The notes beneath the pieces were generated by a model that made no database searches, had not been told where the DNA came from, and saw only the letters and a program-made list of their open reading frames with translations. From Clostridiales bacterium GWF2_38_85 (GTDB lineage: Bacteria; Bacillota; Clostridia; Oscillospirales; CAG-382), in NCBI GenBank assembly GCA_001797275.1, contig MGOY01000036.1, positions 1-36,360 on the forward strand: a stretch of 36,360 nt of DNA. The letters are read 5' to 3'. The position numbers and the translations under genes were made by a program. This document shows, in pieces, positions 1 to 8,289 of this stretch (its first letter is position 1; each line of letters begins with the position of its first letter).

Positions 1-35
1 CAATTACACTCTTATTATTGGCTTAAACAACAAGC

Positions 36-71
36 ATGATACTTCAAATTTTCGCTACGCCGAAGTATCAT
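36..71. repeat. Perfect 10-bp inverted repeat upstream of ferredoxin
   Basis: ATGATACTTC (36-45) is followed after 16 bases by its exact reverse complement (62-71). The right arm ends 17 bases before the ferredoxin ribosome binding site. No T-run follows, so a classical terminator is not supported. It could be an operator, a 5' leader stem or the end of an upstream transcript. Confidence 0.5.
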
Positions 72-100
72 AATCTTATAGTAGCAATGGAGAGATATTT

Positions 101-349
101 TTGAAAAGTATTTTCGATATATTCAGTAACAATCAACCGAATGAAAGCCCAAAGGATCCGTCAAGCATGAAGCTACAGGTGATAAAATCTCATTGCCCAC
201 AGAATCATCCCTGCCCTTCAATCAGAGTCTGCCCGACAAATGCGCTAAAGCAAACAGGTTATGCTGCACCTGTTGTTGACGAAGAAAAGTGCATTAAATG
301 CGGCAAGTGCGTAAAATACTGCCCTATGAGAGCATTGGTACTTAGTTGA
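101..349 (+). CDS. Small 4Fe-4S ferredoxin-like protein
   Basis: An 82-residue soluble protein probably carrying two [4Fe-4S] clusters for cytoplasmic electron transfer. The second half has the classical motif CIKCGKCVKYCP (C64, C67, C70, C74). The first half has a widely spaced set, CPQNHPCP followed by VCP (C32, C38, C44), which I recognise from a clostridial 4Fe-4S binding family with C-x5-C-x5-CP spacing. The start is TTG at 101, set by GGAGAG at 89-94; no better ATG is available. The gene ends just before a strong terminator at 366-400, so it is probably a single-gene unit or the last gene of one. Its redox partner cannot be told from the context. The fold is clear; the role is not. Confidence 0.85.
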   Translation: MKSIFDIFSNNQPNESPKDPSSMKLQVIKSHCPQNHPCPSIRVCPTNALKQTGYAAPVVDEEKCIKCGKCVKYCPMRALVLS

Positions 350-365
350 ATTAAGCTATAAATGA

Positions 366-400
366 AAAACCCTTTGTATTACCATTTTACAAAGGGTTTT
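366..400 (+). terminator. Rho-independent terminator after ferredoxin
   Basis: A perfect 13-bp stem, AAAACCCTTTGTA (366-378) with TACAAAGGGTTTT (388-400), with a 9-base loop and a T-rich right arm. It lies 17 bases after the ferredoxin stop and would work in either direction. Confidence 0.85.
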
Positions 401-477
401 GATTATATCAAACAATAATTCTTATTTATTTAATTTTATATTAATTTGGATCAGATACAGTGATAAATACGAATTTA

Positions 478-523
478 CCACACAAAGTCTTCTATATAAA
501 GCGGACTTTGTGTGGTTTTATTT
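478..523 (+). terminator. Second strong terminator with no gene directly before it
   Basis: A perfect 12-bp stem, CCACACAAAGTC (478-489) with GACTTTGTGTGG (504-515), followed by TTTTATTT. It lies only about 80 bases after the first terminator and no open frame sits between them. It may back up the first one, end a short RNA, or survive from a deleted gene. Confidence 0.75.
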
Positions 524-707
524 ATAAAGAATCGAAAAAGTATGCTTTTATGAGTTGATAATTATATATAGGTATGGTACTATGCGAATATGGATTAATT
601 AAACATAATATATCGTTATATAATAATATGTTATTGATATTAAATATATTATTATCGATTAAGATGATGTGTAATTGATGCAAAAATGATAAGAATGCAG
701 GTGGAAC

Positions 708-885
708 ATGACTATAAAACTAATACAACCAAAGATGAATAAAAGACCAATGGATACAAATTTAAAAATATCATTAAGCGTATTCCGAGGGCAAAAGAAC
801 AACGGATTCCGTATTTAACTCTCAATTTTTTATACAGAAAGTTTGGGAAGATGTCAGAAAAGTTATGCAACTTGATAACATATAA
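708..885 (+). pseudogene. Remnant of a B12-binding radical SAM-type gene
   Basis: Behind AGGTGG (699-704) an ATG at 708 opens MTIKLIQPKMNKRPMDTNLK and then runs into nonsense, stopping at 816-818. From about 764 a second frame reads RIPRAKEQRIPYLTLNFLY and continues, after one more shift near 842, as WEDVRKVMQLDNI ending in TAA at 883-885. The N-terminal piece resembles the start of cobalamin-binding-domain radical SAM proteins, where IQPxxxxRPMDTxLK-like openings occur. The later piece would be the C-terminus, so several hundred central codons, including any CxxxCxxC site, are gone. The family assignment rests on a short motif recalled from memory and is tentative. That this is a decayed gene (good ribosome binding site, three frames stitched together) is better supported. 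Confidence 0.45.
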
Positions 886-951
886 CAGGATCGGTAAATT
901 TTCAAAATGGATATCGTATCATATAAAATAAAAGAATATAGGAGAAAAGTT

Positions 952-1290
952 ATGGCTAAGTATGAATGCAGCTTACATGGCAGTTTTGATGAATTATTAT
1001 CAACTATTAATTCCGGAATTTTGAACGGCAGTGCATCAGCAAGCTTCGAGGATGGCAGCTATTATGATGCCAACGGTATCAGATGCGCAGTACGTGTATA
1101 TGAACGGTACAGTATGTTCGGTGGTAACCGTGTCAGCTTGAATGTTACACTGCTTGGCAGCGGAAATGATTTATTCCTGTCAGCGATAACCTCAGGCGGC
1201 AGTCAGGCAGTTTTGTTTAAAATAAATACAGTTAGCGAAGAGACCTTTCTGGATTGTGTAAGAGAGATTGTTGAGAATTATAATAAGTAA
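952..1290 (+). CDS. DUF6054 family protein
   Basis: A 112-residue protein matching the clostridial DUF6054 family, recognised from the opening MAKYECSLHGSF, the central CAVRVYERYSMFGGNRVSLN segment and the C-terminal FKINTVSEETFL. There is no signal peptide or membrane segment, so it is probably cytoplasmic; the function of the family is not established. I place the start at 952 because GGAG (941-944) lies 7 bases upstream. An in-frame ATG at 907 would add 15 residues that do not look like the family and has no ribosome binding site. The gene stands alone between the radical-SAM remnant and a 270-base AT-rich gap (1291-1560) in which I see no clear promoter or RNA. Confidence 0.75.
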   Translation: MAKYECSLHGSFDELLSTINSGILNGSASASFEDGSYYDANGIRCAVRVYERYSMFGGNRVSLNVTLLGSGNDLFLSAITSGGSQAVLFKINTVSEETFLDCVREIVENYNK

Positions 1291-1560
1291 AAATGAACAT
1301 ATATAAATAATAGAATGAGAGTTATATTTATATTTGAATGACCTATTGTAAAATATAAACCCGAATACAAAATCAACTATAATTTGATTGAATTTAACCT
1401 ATTGTTTTTACATTGATTATAAATTCGTAAAACAATAAAAAACTGCCATTTTCAATATCGGTAAAATATATTATAAAAAATCCTAATATTTTTATATTAT
1501 TTATTATTTCTTTATGATATCATGTAATATGTAATATTTAGTGAAAAGAAGGTAAAGCCG

Positions 1561-2727
1561 ATGGGTATTCCGATTATTGATTTCGAAAAGCATAACAATG
1601 AAGTAAAAGAAATTATATCTGCATATTACAACAATTATCAGAATAAGCGGATAATTATGAGTATTGCATGTAATCCCAGAATGATTTTACTTGATTCAAG
1701 ATTAAACACAGGTAAATATACTTTCAAGCAATATTTTGAAAACCCAGATATTATGACTGAAGTACAAATGCAGTTTATTGAATATCGTGACACTGCGCTT
1801 ATATACGATCATGTTATGGGACTTGATTATATATCGTTTGGTTTATATCCGGATTTTCAGAATGTTATGGAGCCTAATTGGTTGGGGTGTCCCATCAAAT
1901 ATCATGATAATAACGATCCCGGCACCGGTTCTATTCTTAATGATGAAAATAAATATGATTACATAAAAACCCCGCTTGAACCATTATCGGGTATCATGGG
2001 CAAAGCGGTCGAATACTATGAATATTTTAAAGAGCTTCAACAAAAAGGCTATTCTTATTTAGGAAAACCTATCAGCTTTGTTTATGGAGCAGGAGCTGGT
2101 ACAGACGGTCCGTTCACAAACGCTTGCAGTGTTCGCGGAACAACTGAAATGTGTATTGATTTGTATTGCGACACCGAATATGCGATGGAGCTTTTAAATT
2201 ATATAACTGAAAATACTATTACAAGAATAAAAGCAATCAGAAAAGCATATGGCCAACCTGAAAAGTCTGATACCTTCTATTTGGCTGACGACAGTATCGC
2301 ACTTCTGTCACTTGAGGATTATAAAAGATTTGTTCTACCGTTCCATAAACGACTTTATGAAGAGCTGTCAACCGGTGAAAAGCCCAGTGGCATTCATCTT
2401 TGCGGTGATGCGACCCGTCATTTTAAAACGATGGTTGAAGAGCTGAATGCTAATAACTTTGATACCGGATTCCCTGTAAACCACGGTGCTTTATTGCAAA
2501 AGCTTGGTAGGGATGTTCAGATTTCTGGCGGTGTCCATGTCGATATCCTGCTCAACGGCACACCCGAACAGGTTGCAGCAGAAACAAAGAGAATCCTTGA
2601 AGATGTCAAGCCTTACAGCAGAAGCTTTGTTATTAAAGAAGCAAATAATTTATCACCCGGTACACCTCCTGAAAATATACATGCTATGTATAATACGGTC
2701 AAGAAATATGGTTGGTTCAATACATAA
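1561..2727 (+). CDS. Uroporphyrinogen decarboxylase (URO-D) family protein
   Basis: A 388-residue protein of the URO-D/cobalamin methyltransferase superfamily. The C-terminal half has the zinc-ligand signature HLCGD (H279, C281) typical of MtaA/CmuA-type methyltransferases, and a GPFTNACSVRG segment lies near residues 183-193 in the substrate-pocket region. True heme-pathway HemE enzymes lack the H-x-C pair, so a methyl- or corrinoid-related role is more likely than heme synthesis. The start is ATG at 1561 with AAGAAGG at 1546-1552. It lies 33 bases before a solute-binding lipoprotein gene on the same strand and is probably co-transcribed with it. No corrinoid protein or activator is nearby, so the substrate is unknown. 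Confidence 0.8.
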   Translation: MGIPIIDFEKHNNEVKEIISAYYNNYQNKRIIMSIACNPRMILLDSRLNTGKYTFKQYFENPDIMTEVQMQFIEYRDTALIYDHVMGLDYISFGLYPDFQNVMEPNWLGCPIKYHDNNDPGTGSILNDENKYDYIKTPLEPLSGIMGKAVEYYEYFKELQQKGYSYLGKPISFVYGAGAGTDGPFTNACSVRGTTEMCIDLYCDTEYAMELLNYITENTITRIKAIRKAYGQPEKSDTFYLADDSIALLSLEDYKRFVLPFHKRLYEELSTGEKPSGIHLCGDATRHFKTMVEELNANNFDTGFPVNHGALLQKLGRDVQISGGVHVDILLNGTPEQVAAETKRILEDVKPYSRSFVIKEANNLSPGTPPENIHAMYNTVKKYGWFNT

Positions 2728-2760
2728 ATTCAAATTAAGAATATAGGAAGGAAAGCATTG

Positions 2761-4254
2761 ATGAAAAAAGTATTTAGTTTTATTCTTATGTTGGCATTAT
2801 TACTTACAACAACAGCATGTGTAAAAACGCCCGAAACAAGCGAACAGGAAAGCAGTAGTCAGGATTTGAGCAAAGCGGAATCATTTGATGAATCCTATAC
2901 AAATTATAATGGGTTAGAGTTTAAAATACTGACCTTTACCAATGATCGTACAGCAGATGGTTTTTCGCATTTCGGATATGGTGATGAGCTTGAAGAAAAT
3001 GTTGTTAATATAGCAATTGATAAAAGAAATGCTGCGGTCGAAGAAAATTATAATATCAAAATAGTTGAAGAAGCAATAAATGATCCTGACAGAATCAGAG
3101 GACAGGCATATACTGATTTTATCAATATAGCTCAAAGTCAGACTGATGATTATTATATGATATGTCCATCTATGTATTCTGCTGCTTCGCTTGCTCAGGA
3201 AGGTTATTTAGTGGATTTATTGTCACTTGACAAGCTTAATAATCTTGAAGCTAATTGGTGGGATCAATATTTTGTTGATGAGATATCTATTGATGATAAG
3301 CTTTATTTTGTAACCGGTGATATGTGTATGTATTCAAGAACAAGCTTGTTTATTACATTCTTCAATAAAGCATTAATTGATAAATATGATTTAGATAATC
3401 CATACGATATGGTTGACAACAAAACATGGACAATAGATAAAATGTATTCGATGGCAAAAATTATTTCTCAAGATCTCGATAGTAATTCTTTGATTGATTA
3501 TCATGATATTTATGGGATCGGTGGTCAGGTTGATACAATATGGTTTTGGTTTTATGCATTCGGTGGTCGTTTAGCATCAAAGGGTAGTAATGGTCAACCA
3601 ATATTAACTATATACAATGAAAAAAATCAAGAAGTTGTTTCAACAATACTCAAAGTGCTTCAGGATCATACCTGTTATGTAAACGCAAATAATTATTGGG
3701 ATAGAACCTCAGAATTTATAACTACACCCACTGAACTCTTACGAAATGCTTTTGTAGATGGAAATAGTCTTTTTCTTATAACAGATATACAAGGAATAAA
3801 TACAATTCAAGATATGAAGGAAGCTGACTTTGGCATACTTCCTTATCCGCTTTTTGATGAAAATCAAACAGATTATGCTCATATTATGAATTGTTGGGGA
3901 GCAAATGCACTTGCAATACCTCAATACATAGGTACTGAAAAAATTGTGATAGCATCAGAAATTATGGAAGCTTTAGGTGAAGAAACAATGAATACAGTTA
4001 CTCCTGCGTTTTATGAAATAATGCTTCAAAAGCAAAAAACAAGAGATCCTGAAAGCATAAAAATGCTTGATATTATTTTCAATACAATCGGTTGTGATCT
4101 CGGTCATGTTTATAACTGGGGTAGTATGCCTTATATGTTAAATGATTTAGTTATGAATCAAACATTAAATTTTACTTCACAATGGGACAGTATAAAAGAT
4201 AAAGCCCAGACAGAGCTTGACGCGACCATTGCAAGCTTTGAAGCTTTAGAATAA
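2761..4254 (+). CDS. Extracellular solute-binding lipoprotein
   Basis: A 497-residue protein with a lipoprotein signal: charged MKK, a hydrophobic core FSFILMLALLL and a lipobox ending at C20 (TTAC), followed by a Ser/Glu-rich linker. The rest resembles family-1-type substrate-binding proteins of carbohydrate ABC importers, with many aromatic residues and a secreted-style fold, but no permease or ATPase genes follow. I use ATG at 2761, 8 bases after AGGAAGG; the TTG codon just before it is less likely. It follows the URO-D family gene by 33 bases, so the pair may take up and process one compound. The ligand cannot be read from the sequence. A stem-loop at 4277-4316 lies 22 bases downstream. 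Confidence 0.8.
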   Translation: MKKVFSFILMLALLLTTTACVKTPETSEQESSSQDLSKAESFDESYTNYNGLEFKILTFTNDRTADGFSHFGYGDELEENVVNIAIDKRNAAVEENYNIKIVEEAINDPDRIRGQAYTDFINIAQSQTDDYYMICPSMYSAASLAQEGYLVDLLSLDKLNNLEANWWDQYFVDEISIDDKLYFVTGDMCMYSRTSLFITFFNKALIDKYDLDNPYDMVDNKTWTIDKMYSMAKIISQDLDSNSLIDYHDIYGIGGQVDTIWFWFYAFGGRLASKGSNGQPILTIYNEKNQEVVSTILKVLQDHTCYVNANNYWDRTSEFITTPTELLRNAFVDGNSLFLITDIQGINTIQDMKEADFGILPYPLFDENQTDYAHIMNCWGANALAIPQYIGTEKIVIASEIMEALGEETMNTVTPAFYEIMLQKQKTRDPESIKMLDIIFNTIGCDLGHVYNWGSMPYMLNDLVMNQTLNFTSQWDSIKDKAQTELDATIASFEALE

Positions 4255-4276
4255 ATTAGCTGCTAAAATAAAATGA

Positions 4277-4321
4277 GGGCTGTTGCAAGTTCGAATTTCA
4301 AACTTGCAGCAACCCCTTCTT
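4277..4321. terminator. Bidirectional terminator between convergent genes
   Basis: GGGCTGTTGCAAGTT (4277-4291) pairs with AACTTGCAGCAACCCC (4301-4316), with small imperfections and a 9-base loop. A T-rich run follows on both strands (CTTCTTTC on +, CATTTTATTTT on -). It sits between the lipoprotein gene (+) and the cotJC remnant (-). Confidence 0.7.
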
Positions 4322-4335
4322 TCGGTTCATTTGTG

Positions 4336-4776
4336 TTATTTGTCAAATGCAGGATTGAATGCGTAGAAGTTTTTACTGTCGAGATGATCAAGTGTAATTC
4401 TGAGGGCTTCGCCGAAGCGTTGATAGTGTACAATTTCGCGTTGTCTCAGGAAGTAGATAGCATCTCTGACATCGGGATCATCTGCGAATCTCAATATATT
4501 GTCATAAGTTAGTCTTGCTTTCTGCTCAGCTGCCATGTCCTCATTCAAATCAGCAATAACATCGCCTGTGGATTGCAATGTATCTGCTGAGAACGGAGTT
4601 CCCGACGCTGCAACAGGATATATACCGGTTGTATGGTCTACAAAATAGGGTTCAAAACCTGTTCCAACCAGATCCTCAGTTTTAATATTTCTTGTCAGTT
4701 GGTACACAATCGTAGAAATCATTTCCATATGTGCAAGCTCCTGCGTTCCATTAGGTTGTATATTGTTTAATATTCC
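4336..4776 (-). pseudogene. cotJC: 5'-truncated CotJC / manganese-catalase-like spore coat gene
   Basis: The reading frame encodes the C-terminal two thirds of a CotJC-type manganese catalase. It keeps the di-manganese motifs ELAHMEM (E-x2-H) and REIVHYQRF (E-x3-H). An ATG lies at 4728, but homology continues upstream through NGTQELAH to about 4770, where an in-frame TAA (4777-4779) blocks it. The family is normally about 190-200 residues, so roughly the first 55-60 residues, including the first metal ligand, are missing. No ribosome binding site precedes 4728. CotJC forms part of the endospore coat, which implies a spore-forming ancestry. I call it a pseudogene; a short translated product of 130 residues cannot be excluded but would lack part of the metal site. 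Confidence 0.75.
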
Positions 4777-4934
4777 TTATTAGTGATAACACTTCAAATC
4801 ACCTTCGTGGAACTATGCATTTACATTTCTTTTTTCATATATCTATATAAGCTTTGTCATAGTTTTATTTCCATATTTATTTTATGAATTGCAATAGCAA
4901 GTTGAGTTTTAATATAATATATCTTTTTTCAATT

Positions 4935-5213
4935 TTATATCGCAATATCATCTTCATTTTTATGGTGTATTTTATTTTCCTTCAATAGCATTATCATTTC
5001 TTTATTTTGTTTAATAATGGTTCTTTGGTTAAATACTATATCTTTGATATCCTCTTCTTGATTGTATTTATAAACGTTTTTCACAGCACTTTTTACAGCA
5101 ATTCTTATAACGAAAAATGCAATTGCAAGCACTATTGTTATTTCAACAAGCTTATAAATTATGATAAAGATCAATATACTGCTAAAAGCTTCAGTTAAAT
5201 CAGAAATAGGCAT
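4935..5213 (-). CDS. Small single-span membrane protein with charged tail
   Basis: I do not recognise a family. The 92-residue protein starts MPISDLTEAFSS and then has a long hydrophobic stretch (residues about 12-40, probably one or two membrane spans). A basic and acidic helical tail follows that may form a short coiled coil. I choose ATG at 5213 because AAAGGG (5223-5228) lies about 9 bases upstream; an upstream in-frame ATG at 5288 has no comparable site. It is the only apparent gene between the cotJC remnant and the capF fragment. Confidence 0.55.
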   Translation of the reverse strand: MPISDLTEAFSSILIFIIIYKLVEITIVLAIAFFVIRIAVKSAVKNVYKYNQEEDIKDIVFNQRTIIKQNKEMIMLLKENKIHHKNEDDIAI

Positions 5214-5316
5214 ATTAAAATTCCCTTTCGTTAAAACACATTTACTAATCATTGTAAATAATATATCATGTTTTTCTACATATTTCAAGTTATTTCACAA
5301 ATATAATTTTATTATG

Positions 5317-5354
5317 AAAAGAACCTCGTTTGAATATCAAGGTTCTTTTTAATT
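5317..5354. terminator. Terminator-like stem-loop
   Basis: AAAAGAACCT (5317-5326) pairs exactly with AGGTTCTTTT (5340-5349) around a 13-base loop. On + it is followed by a T-run; on - the following bases are less T-rich. On - it lies downstream of the ATPase region and upstream of the small membrane protein. Confidence 0.6.
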
Positions 5355-5445
5355 GTTTATATGATTTTTTATTTAAATAATTGGTCTATATTTCCCCTGT
5401 GATTTTCTCATAAATTACTCAAACTGTTTTATATTATTTACACAA

Positions 5446-5565
5446 TCTCAAAAATCGTATCCGGTTTGTCCGGGTTGAATGACTCACTTTCCACATGAAG
5501 GTTACAAGGTCGGTTTCAACAAGGTTTTCGATGTTGTGAGTGTATCCGGTGGGGATATCTACACA
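5446..5565 (-). pseudogene. capF 3'-end fragment (copy A)
   Basis: About 120 bases are nearly identical to the last 42 codons of the intact capF at 7052. Read on - it encodes VDIPTGYTHNIENL, then TDLVTFMW, and then a lost base shifts the frame. Homology stops sharply at about 5565 (GGGGATATCTACA is shared, then unrelated). No start codon or upstream part of the gene is present. The close match implies a recent duplication or recombination event. Confidence 0.85.
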
Positions 5566-5593
5566 AATTTACGTCTTTCAATTTATAATTCTT

Positions 5594-6778
5594 TTATTTT
5601 CCCAACAGAAATTCTACAATATTTTTTTGTTTTATTCCGTCTTCTGACATCGGGAACTCATCCATTGATAATATATATTTCGGATAATGATCTTTTACTT
5701 TCTTTAATGGTGAAATTTCACGTTCAAATGTAGTTGGGTCAAGGATGCTTGCTGCAACTTGATAATAAATTTTATTATCACCCAAAACCGCTATAAAATC
5801 AATTTCCTTATCTTCCACCTTGCCAATACTAACTGAAAAGCCTCGTCGAACAAGTTCCAAATAAACGATGTTTTCAAGGATATGTCCGACATCAATATTT
5901 TTTTCGCTAAGCACCAAACGACGCAAGCTCACATCGACAAGATAATATTTTTCAAGGGATTTGAGATACTGCTTGCCTTTTACATCATATCGACCTACCT
6001 TATATAAAATAAATGATTGAATGAGTGCATCAATATAATTTTCAACTGTTACTGATGTGGTTTTTCGCCCATATGAGGTCAAGCTGTCAGCAATTTTCTT
6101 AGAAGATACTATACTTCCTATGTTAACAAAGAGGAATTTTATAACGCTCTCAAGCAGAGGAACATCGCTTATTTTCTTTCTCGCAACGATATCCTTAAGC
6201 AAAACAGTGTTATATATTCCCGTAAGATAATCTCTGCAGATTTCCTCATCCTCAATAGTTGCGATATAGGGGAAACCACCATTTTTGTAATAGCTGTTCC
6301 ATGCATCCCTCTGATTCCCACCCATCAACTCAAAATATTCTGCAAAAGATAAAGGCAATATACTTATTTCAATATATCTTCCCGAAAGCAGTGTTGCCAA
6401 TTCACCTGAAAGTAACTGAGCATTAGAGCCTGTAATATATACATCCACATTGTCCTTAATAAATAAACTGTCTACTGTTTTTTGGAACTGCGGTACATTT
6501 TGAATCTCATCCAAAAAAACATAAGTCATTTTTCTAGGGATCAATCGCTCGGATACATAATCGTGTAGCTTCTTGTAATCAAGTAATGATTCATATGCAA
6601 CATCTTCAAAATTCACCGAAATGATTTGGTTGTCCTCAACACCACATTCGCTAAGATAATCACGGAACATCAAAAGAAGTGTAGACTTTCCGCATCGACG
6701 GACCCCAGTAATCACCTTAATTATTTTTAAGTCTTTCACTTTTTTCAGCTTTTCCATATATTGTTTTCTTTGAACCAT
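5594..6778 (-). CDS. ATP-binding protein, AAA-type with DUF4143
   Basis: A 394-residue ATPase of the AAA_14/DUF4143 group, common in bacteria and archaea and of unsettled function. Walker A is GVRRCGKST (residues 25-33) and Walker B is YVFLDEIQ (D90, E91), followed by sensor-like ITGSNAQLLSG. The C-terminal half is DUF4143, ending in a nuclease-like IDFIAVLGDNKIYYQVA segment. The start is ATG at 6778, with GAGAGAGG 7-8 bases upstream; an in-frame ATG 9 bases earlier would sit too close to that site. It has its own sigma-A-type promoter (6803-6831), so it is probably a single-gene unit. It sits where capG would be expected after capF, which suggests it moved in. Confidence 0.85.
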   Translation of the reverse strand: MVQRKQYMEKLKKVKDLKIIKVITGVRRCGKSTLLLMFRDYLSECGVEDNQIISVNFEDVAYESLLDYKKLHDYVSERLIPRKMTYVFLDEIQNVPQFQKTVDSLFIKDNVDVYITGSNAQLLSGELATLLSGRYIEISILPLSFAEYFELMGGNQRDAWNSYYKNGGFPYIATIEDEEICRDYLTGIYNTVLLKDIVARKKISDVPLLESVIKFLFVNIGSIVSSKKIADSLTSYGRKTTSVTVENYIDALIQSFILYKVGRYDVKGKQYLKSLEKYYLVDVSLRRLVLSEKNIDVGHILENIVYLELVRRGFSVSIGKVEDKEIDFIAVLGDNKIYYQVAASILDPTTFEREISPLKKVKDHYPKYILSMDEFPMSEDGIKQKNIVEFLLGK

Positions 6779-6802
6779 GACATACACCTCTCTCTATTGA
6801 AA

Positions 6803-6831
6803 AGTATAACACAAAAAAAATAGATTATCAA
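6803..6831 (-). promoter_or_regulatory. Sigma-A-type promoter of the DUF4143 ATPase
   Basis: On the - strand TTGATA (6826-6831) is followed after exactly 17 bases by TATACT (6803-6808). The -10 box lies about 24 bases before the start codon at 6778, giving a very short leader. Confidence 0.7.
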
Positions 6832-7051
6832 TAACTATTTATATTATACTATAAAATCTTTTGATTTATACAAAGTTTTATTTTTGAGAATAAATAAAAG
6901 TACAATTAGTAACCTGAAAATCAGTCTGCAATAATACTATTTACTGAAAAAATAAAAAACTGTATCTTTCAGTGCTACTTAAATTTATATTATTTGAAAG
7001 CAACTATTTATTACATAAAGGAATTTATAAATTTCTACCTAAACATATTCT

Positions 7052-8164
7052 CTAAACCGTCTCGAATATCGTATCCGGTTTGTCCGAGTTGAATGACTCA
7101 CTTGCCCACATGAAGGTTACAAGGTCGGTATCTCCAAGGTTTTCGATGTTGTGAGTGTATCCGGTGGGGATATCTACAACTTCAAGCTTGTCACCGCTAA
7201 CATAGTACTCCAGCACTTCATCACTGCCAACTTTTCGGAAGCGAATAACACCTCTTCCACTCACAACAAGAAACTTCTCGTTCTTGGTGTGGTGCCAGTG
7301 GTTGCCCTTCGTTATGCCGGGTTTGGATATGTTTACAGAGAACTGTCCTCTGTCTGGTGTGCGTATTATTTCGGTGAAACTGCCTCTGCTGTCGATATTC
7401 ATCTTGAGCGGATAGCTGAATTTGTCCTTCGGTAGATATGAGAGGTATGTAGCATAAAGTTTCTTAGTGAACTCATCTGCCATATTCGGAACACTACGTT
7501 CATCACGACTTGCTTTGAATGAATATGTCAGATCAACAATCTCACCAAGTGTTATTGTATGTACAACAGGGACATAGCAGTAACCGTCATCCTTCTTGTT
7601 TGCTTTGCCGTTCAATGCATTTATAAGCTCAGCAACGACATCATCGATATAGACAAGGTTCATTACAACATTTCGGTCGTTAACCTGAATCGGTAGGTCG
7701 TTTGCGACATTGTTGCAGAAGGTTGCGACAGCGCTGTTGTAGTTAGGTCTACACCACTTGCCGAACACATTCGGAAAACGGTAAACAAACACCTCAGCTC
7801 CAGTTTGCTCCGAATACTCGAACATAAGCTCCTCACCGGCTTTTTTGCTTTGCCCGTATGGATTATCAAAAGCTGCTTGTGTCGATGAGCTGATCATAAC
7901 GGGACAGCTGTTGTTATGTTTCTTCAGCGTATCAAGCAATGTTGATGTAAAGCCAAAATTGCCCTGCATAAACTCGCTTTGCTCTTTAGGACGGTTTACT
8001 CCTGCAAGGTGAAAAACGAAGTCAGCCTCCCTGCAAAAATTGTCAAGAAGGCTTGGTTGTGTATCTATATCGTATTCAAATATATCGGTATATTTCTGGT
8101 TTTGTAGCTCTGCTATAAGATTCTTACCAATGAAACCCTTCGCACCGGTGATTAGTATTTTCAT
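7052..8164 (-). CDS. capF: CapF-type bifunctional reductase/epimerase for UDP-L-FucNAc
   Basis: A 370-residue protein with an N-terminal Rossmann/SDR domain (ITGAKGFIG, residues 5-13; catalytic-type PYGQSKK near residue 103) and a C-terminal cupin from about residue 255 (GNHWHHTKNEKF, metal-binding histidines). This is the architecture and length of Staphylococcus CapF, WbjC and FnlB, which epimerise and reduce the 4-keto intermediate on the way to UDP-N-acetyl-L-fucosamine. I use ATG at 8164, because GGGAG lies about 10 bases upstream and an upstream start would precede the Rossmann motif. It follows by one base the stop codon of a capE-like 3' end (8166-8232), the ancestral coupled arrangement. 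CapE is 1.9 kb away beyond a TnpB insertion; capG is missing. Confidence 0.85.
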   Translation of the reverse strand: MKILITGAKGFIGKNLIAELQNQKYTDIFEYDIDTQPSLLDNFCREADFVFHLAGVNRPKEQSEFMQGNFGFTSTLLDTLKKHNNSCPVMISSSTQAAFDNPYGQSKKAGEELMFEYSEQTGAEVFVYRFPNVFGKWCRPNYNSAVATFCNNVANDLPIQVNDRNVVMNLVYIDDVVAELINALNGKANKKDDGYCYVPVVHTITLGEIVDLTYSFKASRDERSVPNMADEFTKKLYATYLSYLPKDKFSYPLKMNIDSRGSFTEIIRTPDRGQFSVNISKPGITKGNHWHHTKNEKFLVVSGRGVIRFRKVGSDEVLEYYVSGDKLEVVDIPTGYTHNIENLGDTDLVTFMWASESFNSDKPDTIFETV

Positions 8165-8165
8165 G

Positions 8166-8232
8166 TCAACGATTCTCCCATTTTGCAATTTCGTCACGGA
8201 TGTATTGTATTTCTTTTGTTTTAAATACTGAA
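8166..8232 (-). pseudogene. Orphan capE 3' end directly before capF
   Basis: Read on -, this encodes FKTKEIQYIRDEIAKWENR and stops with TGA at 8166-8168, one base before the capF ATG. The intact capE at 10057 ends in the related EYIRDEITNIQ. The DNA match CACGGATGTATT is shared with 10079-10090. An in-frame stop closes the frame upstream, so only about 20 codons survive. It is the end of a capE allele that was once translationally coupled to capF. Confidence 0.7.
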
Positions 8233-8289
8233 CATTATATCATTAAATATATATACTTTTTTATTATAAGTTATTTTGCTTACGCACAT

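Noticed and set aside
907-951. Upstream start for the DUF6054 protein
   Set aside because: It would add 15 residues without a ribosome binding site; the start at 952 has GGAG at a suitable distance and gives the family N-terminus.
1561-2727. HemE heme-biosynthesis uroporphyrinogen decarboxylase
   Set aside because: The H-x-C-G zinc motif is a methyltransferase-type feature and there are no heme genes nearby.
7151-7435. 94-codon + strand frame inside capF
   Set aside because: It is antisense to well-conserved capF coding sequence, has no ribosome binding site and no recognisable product.
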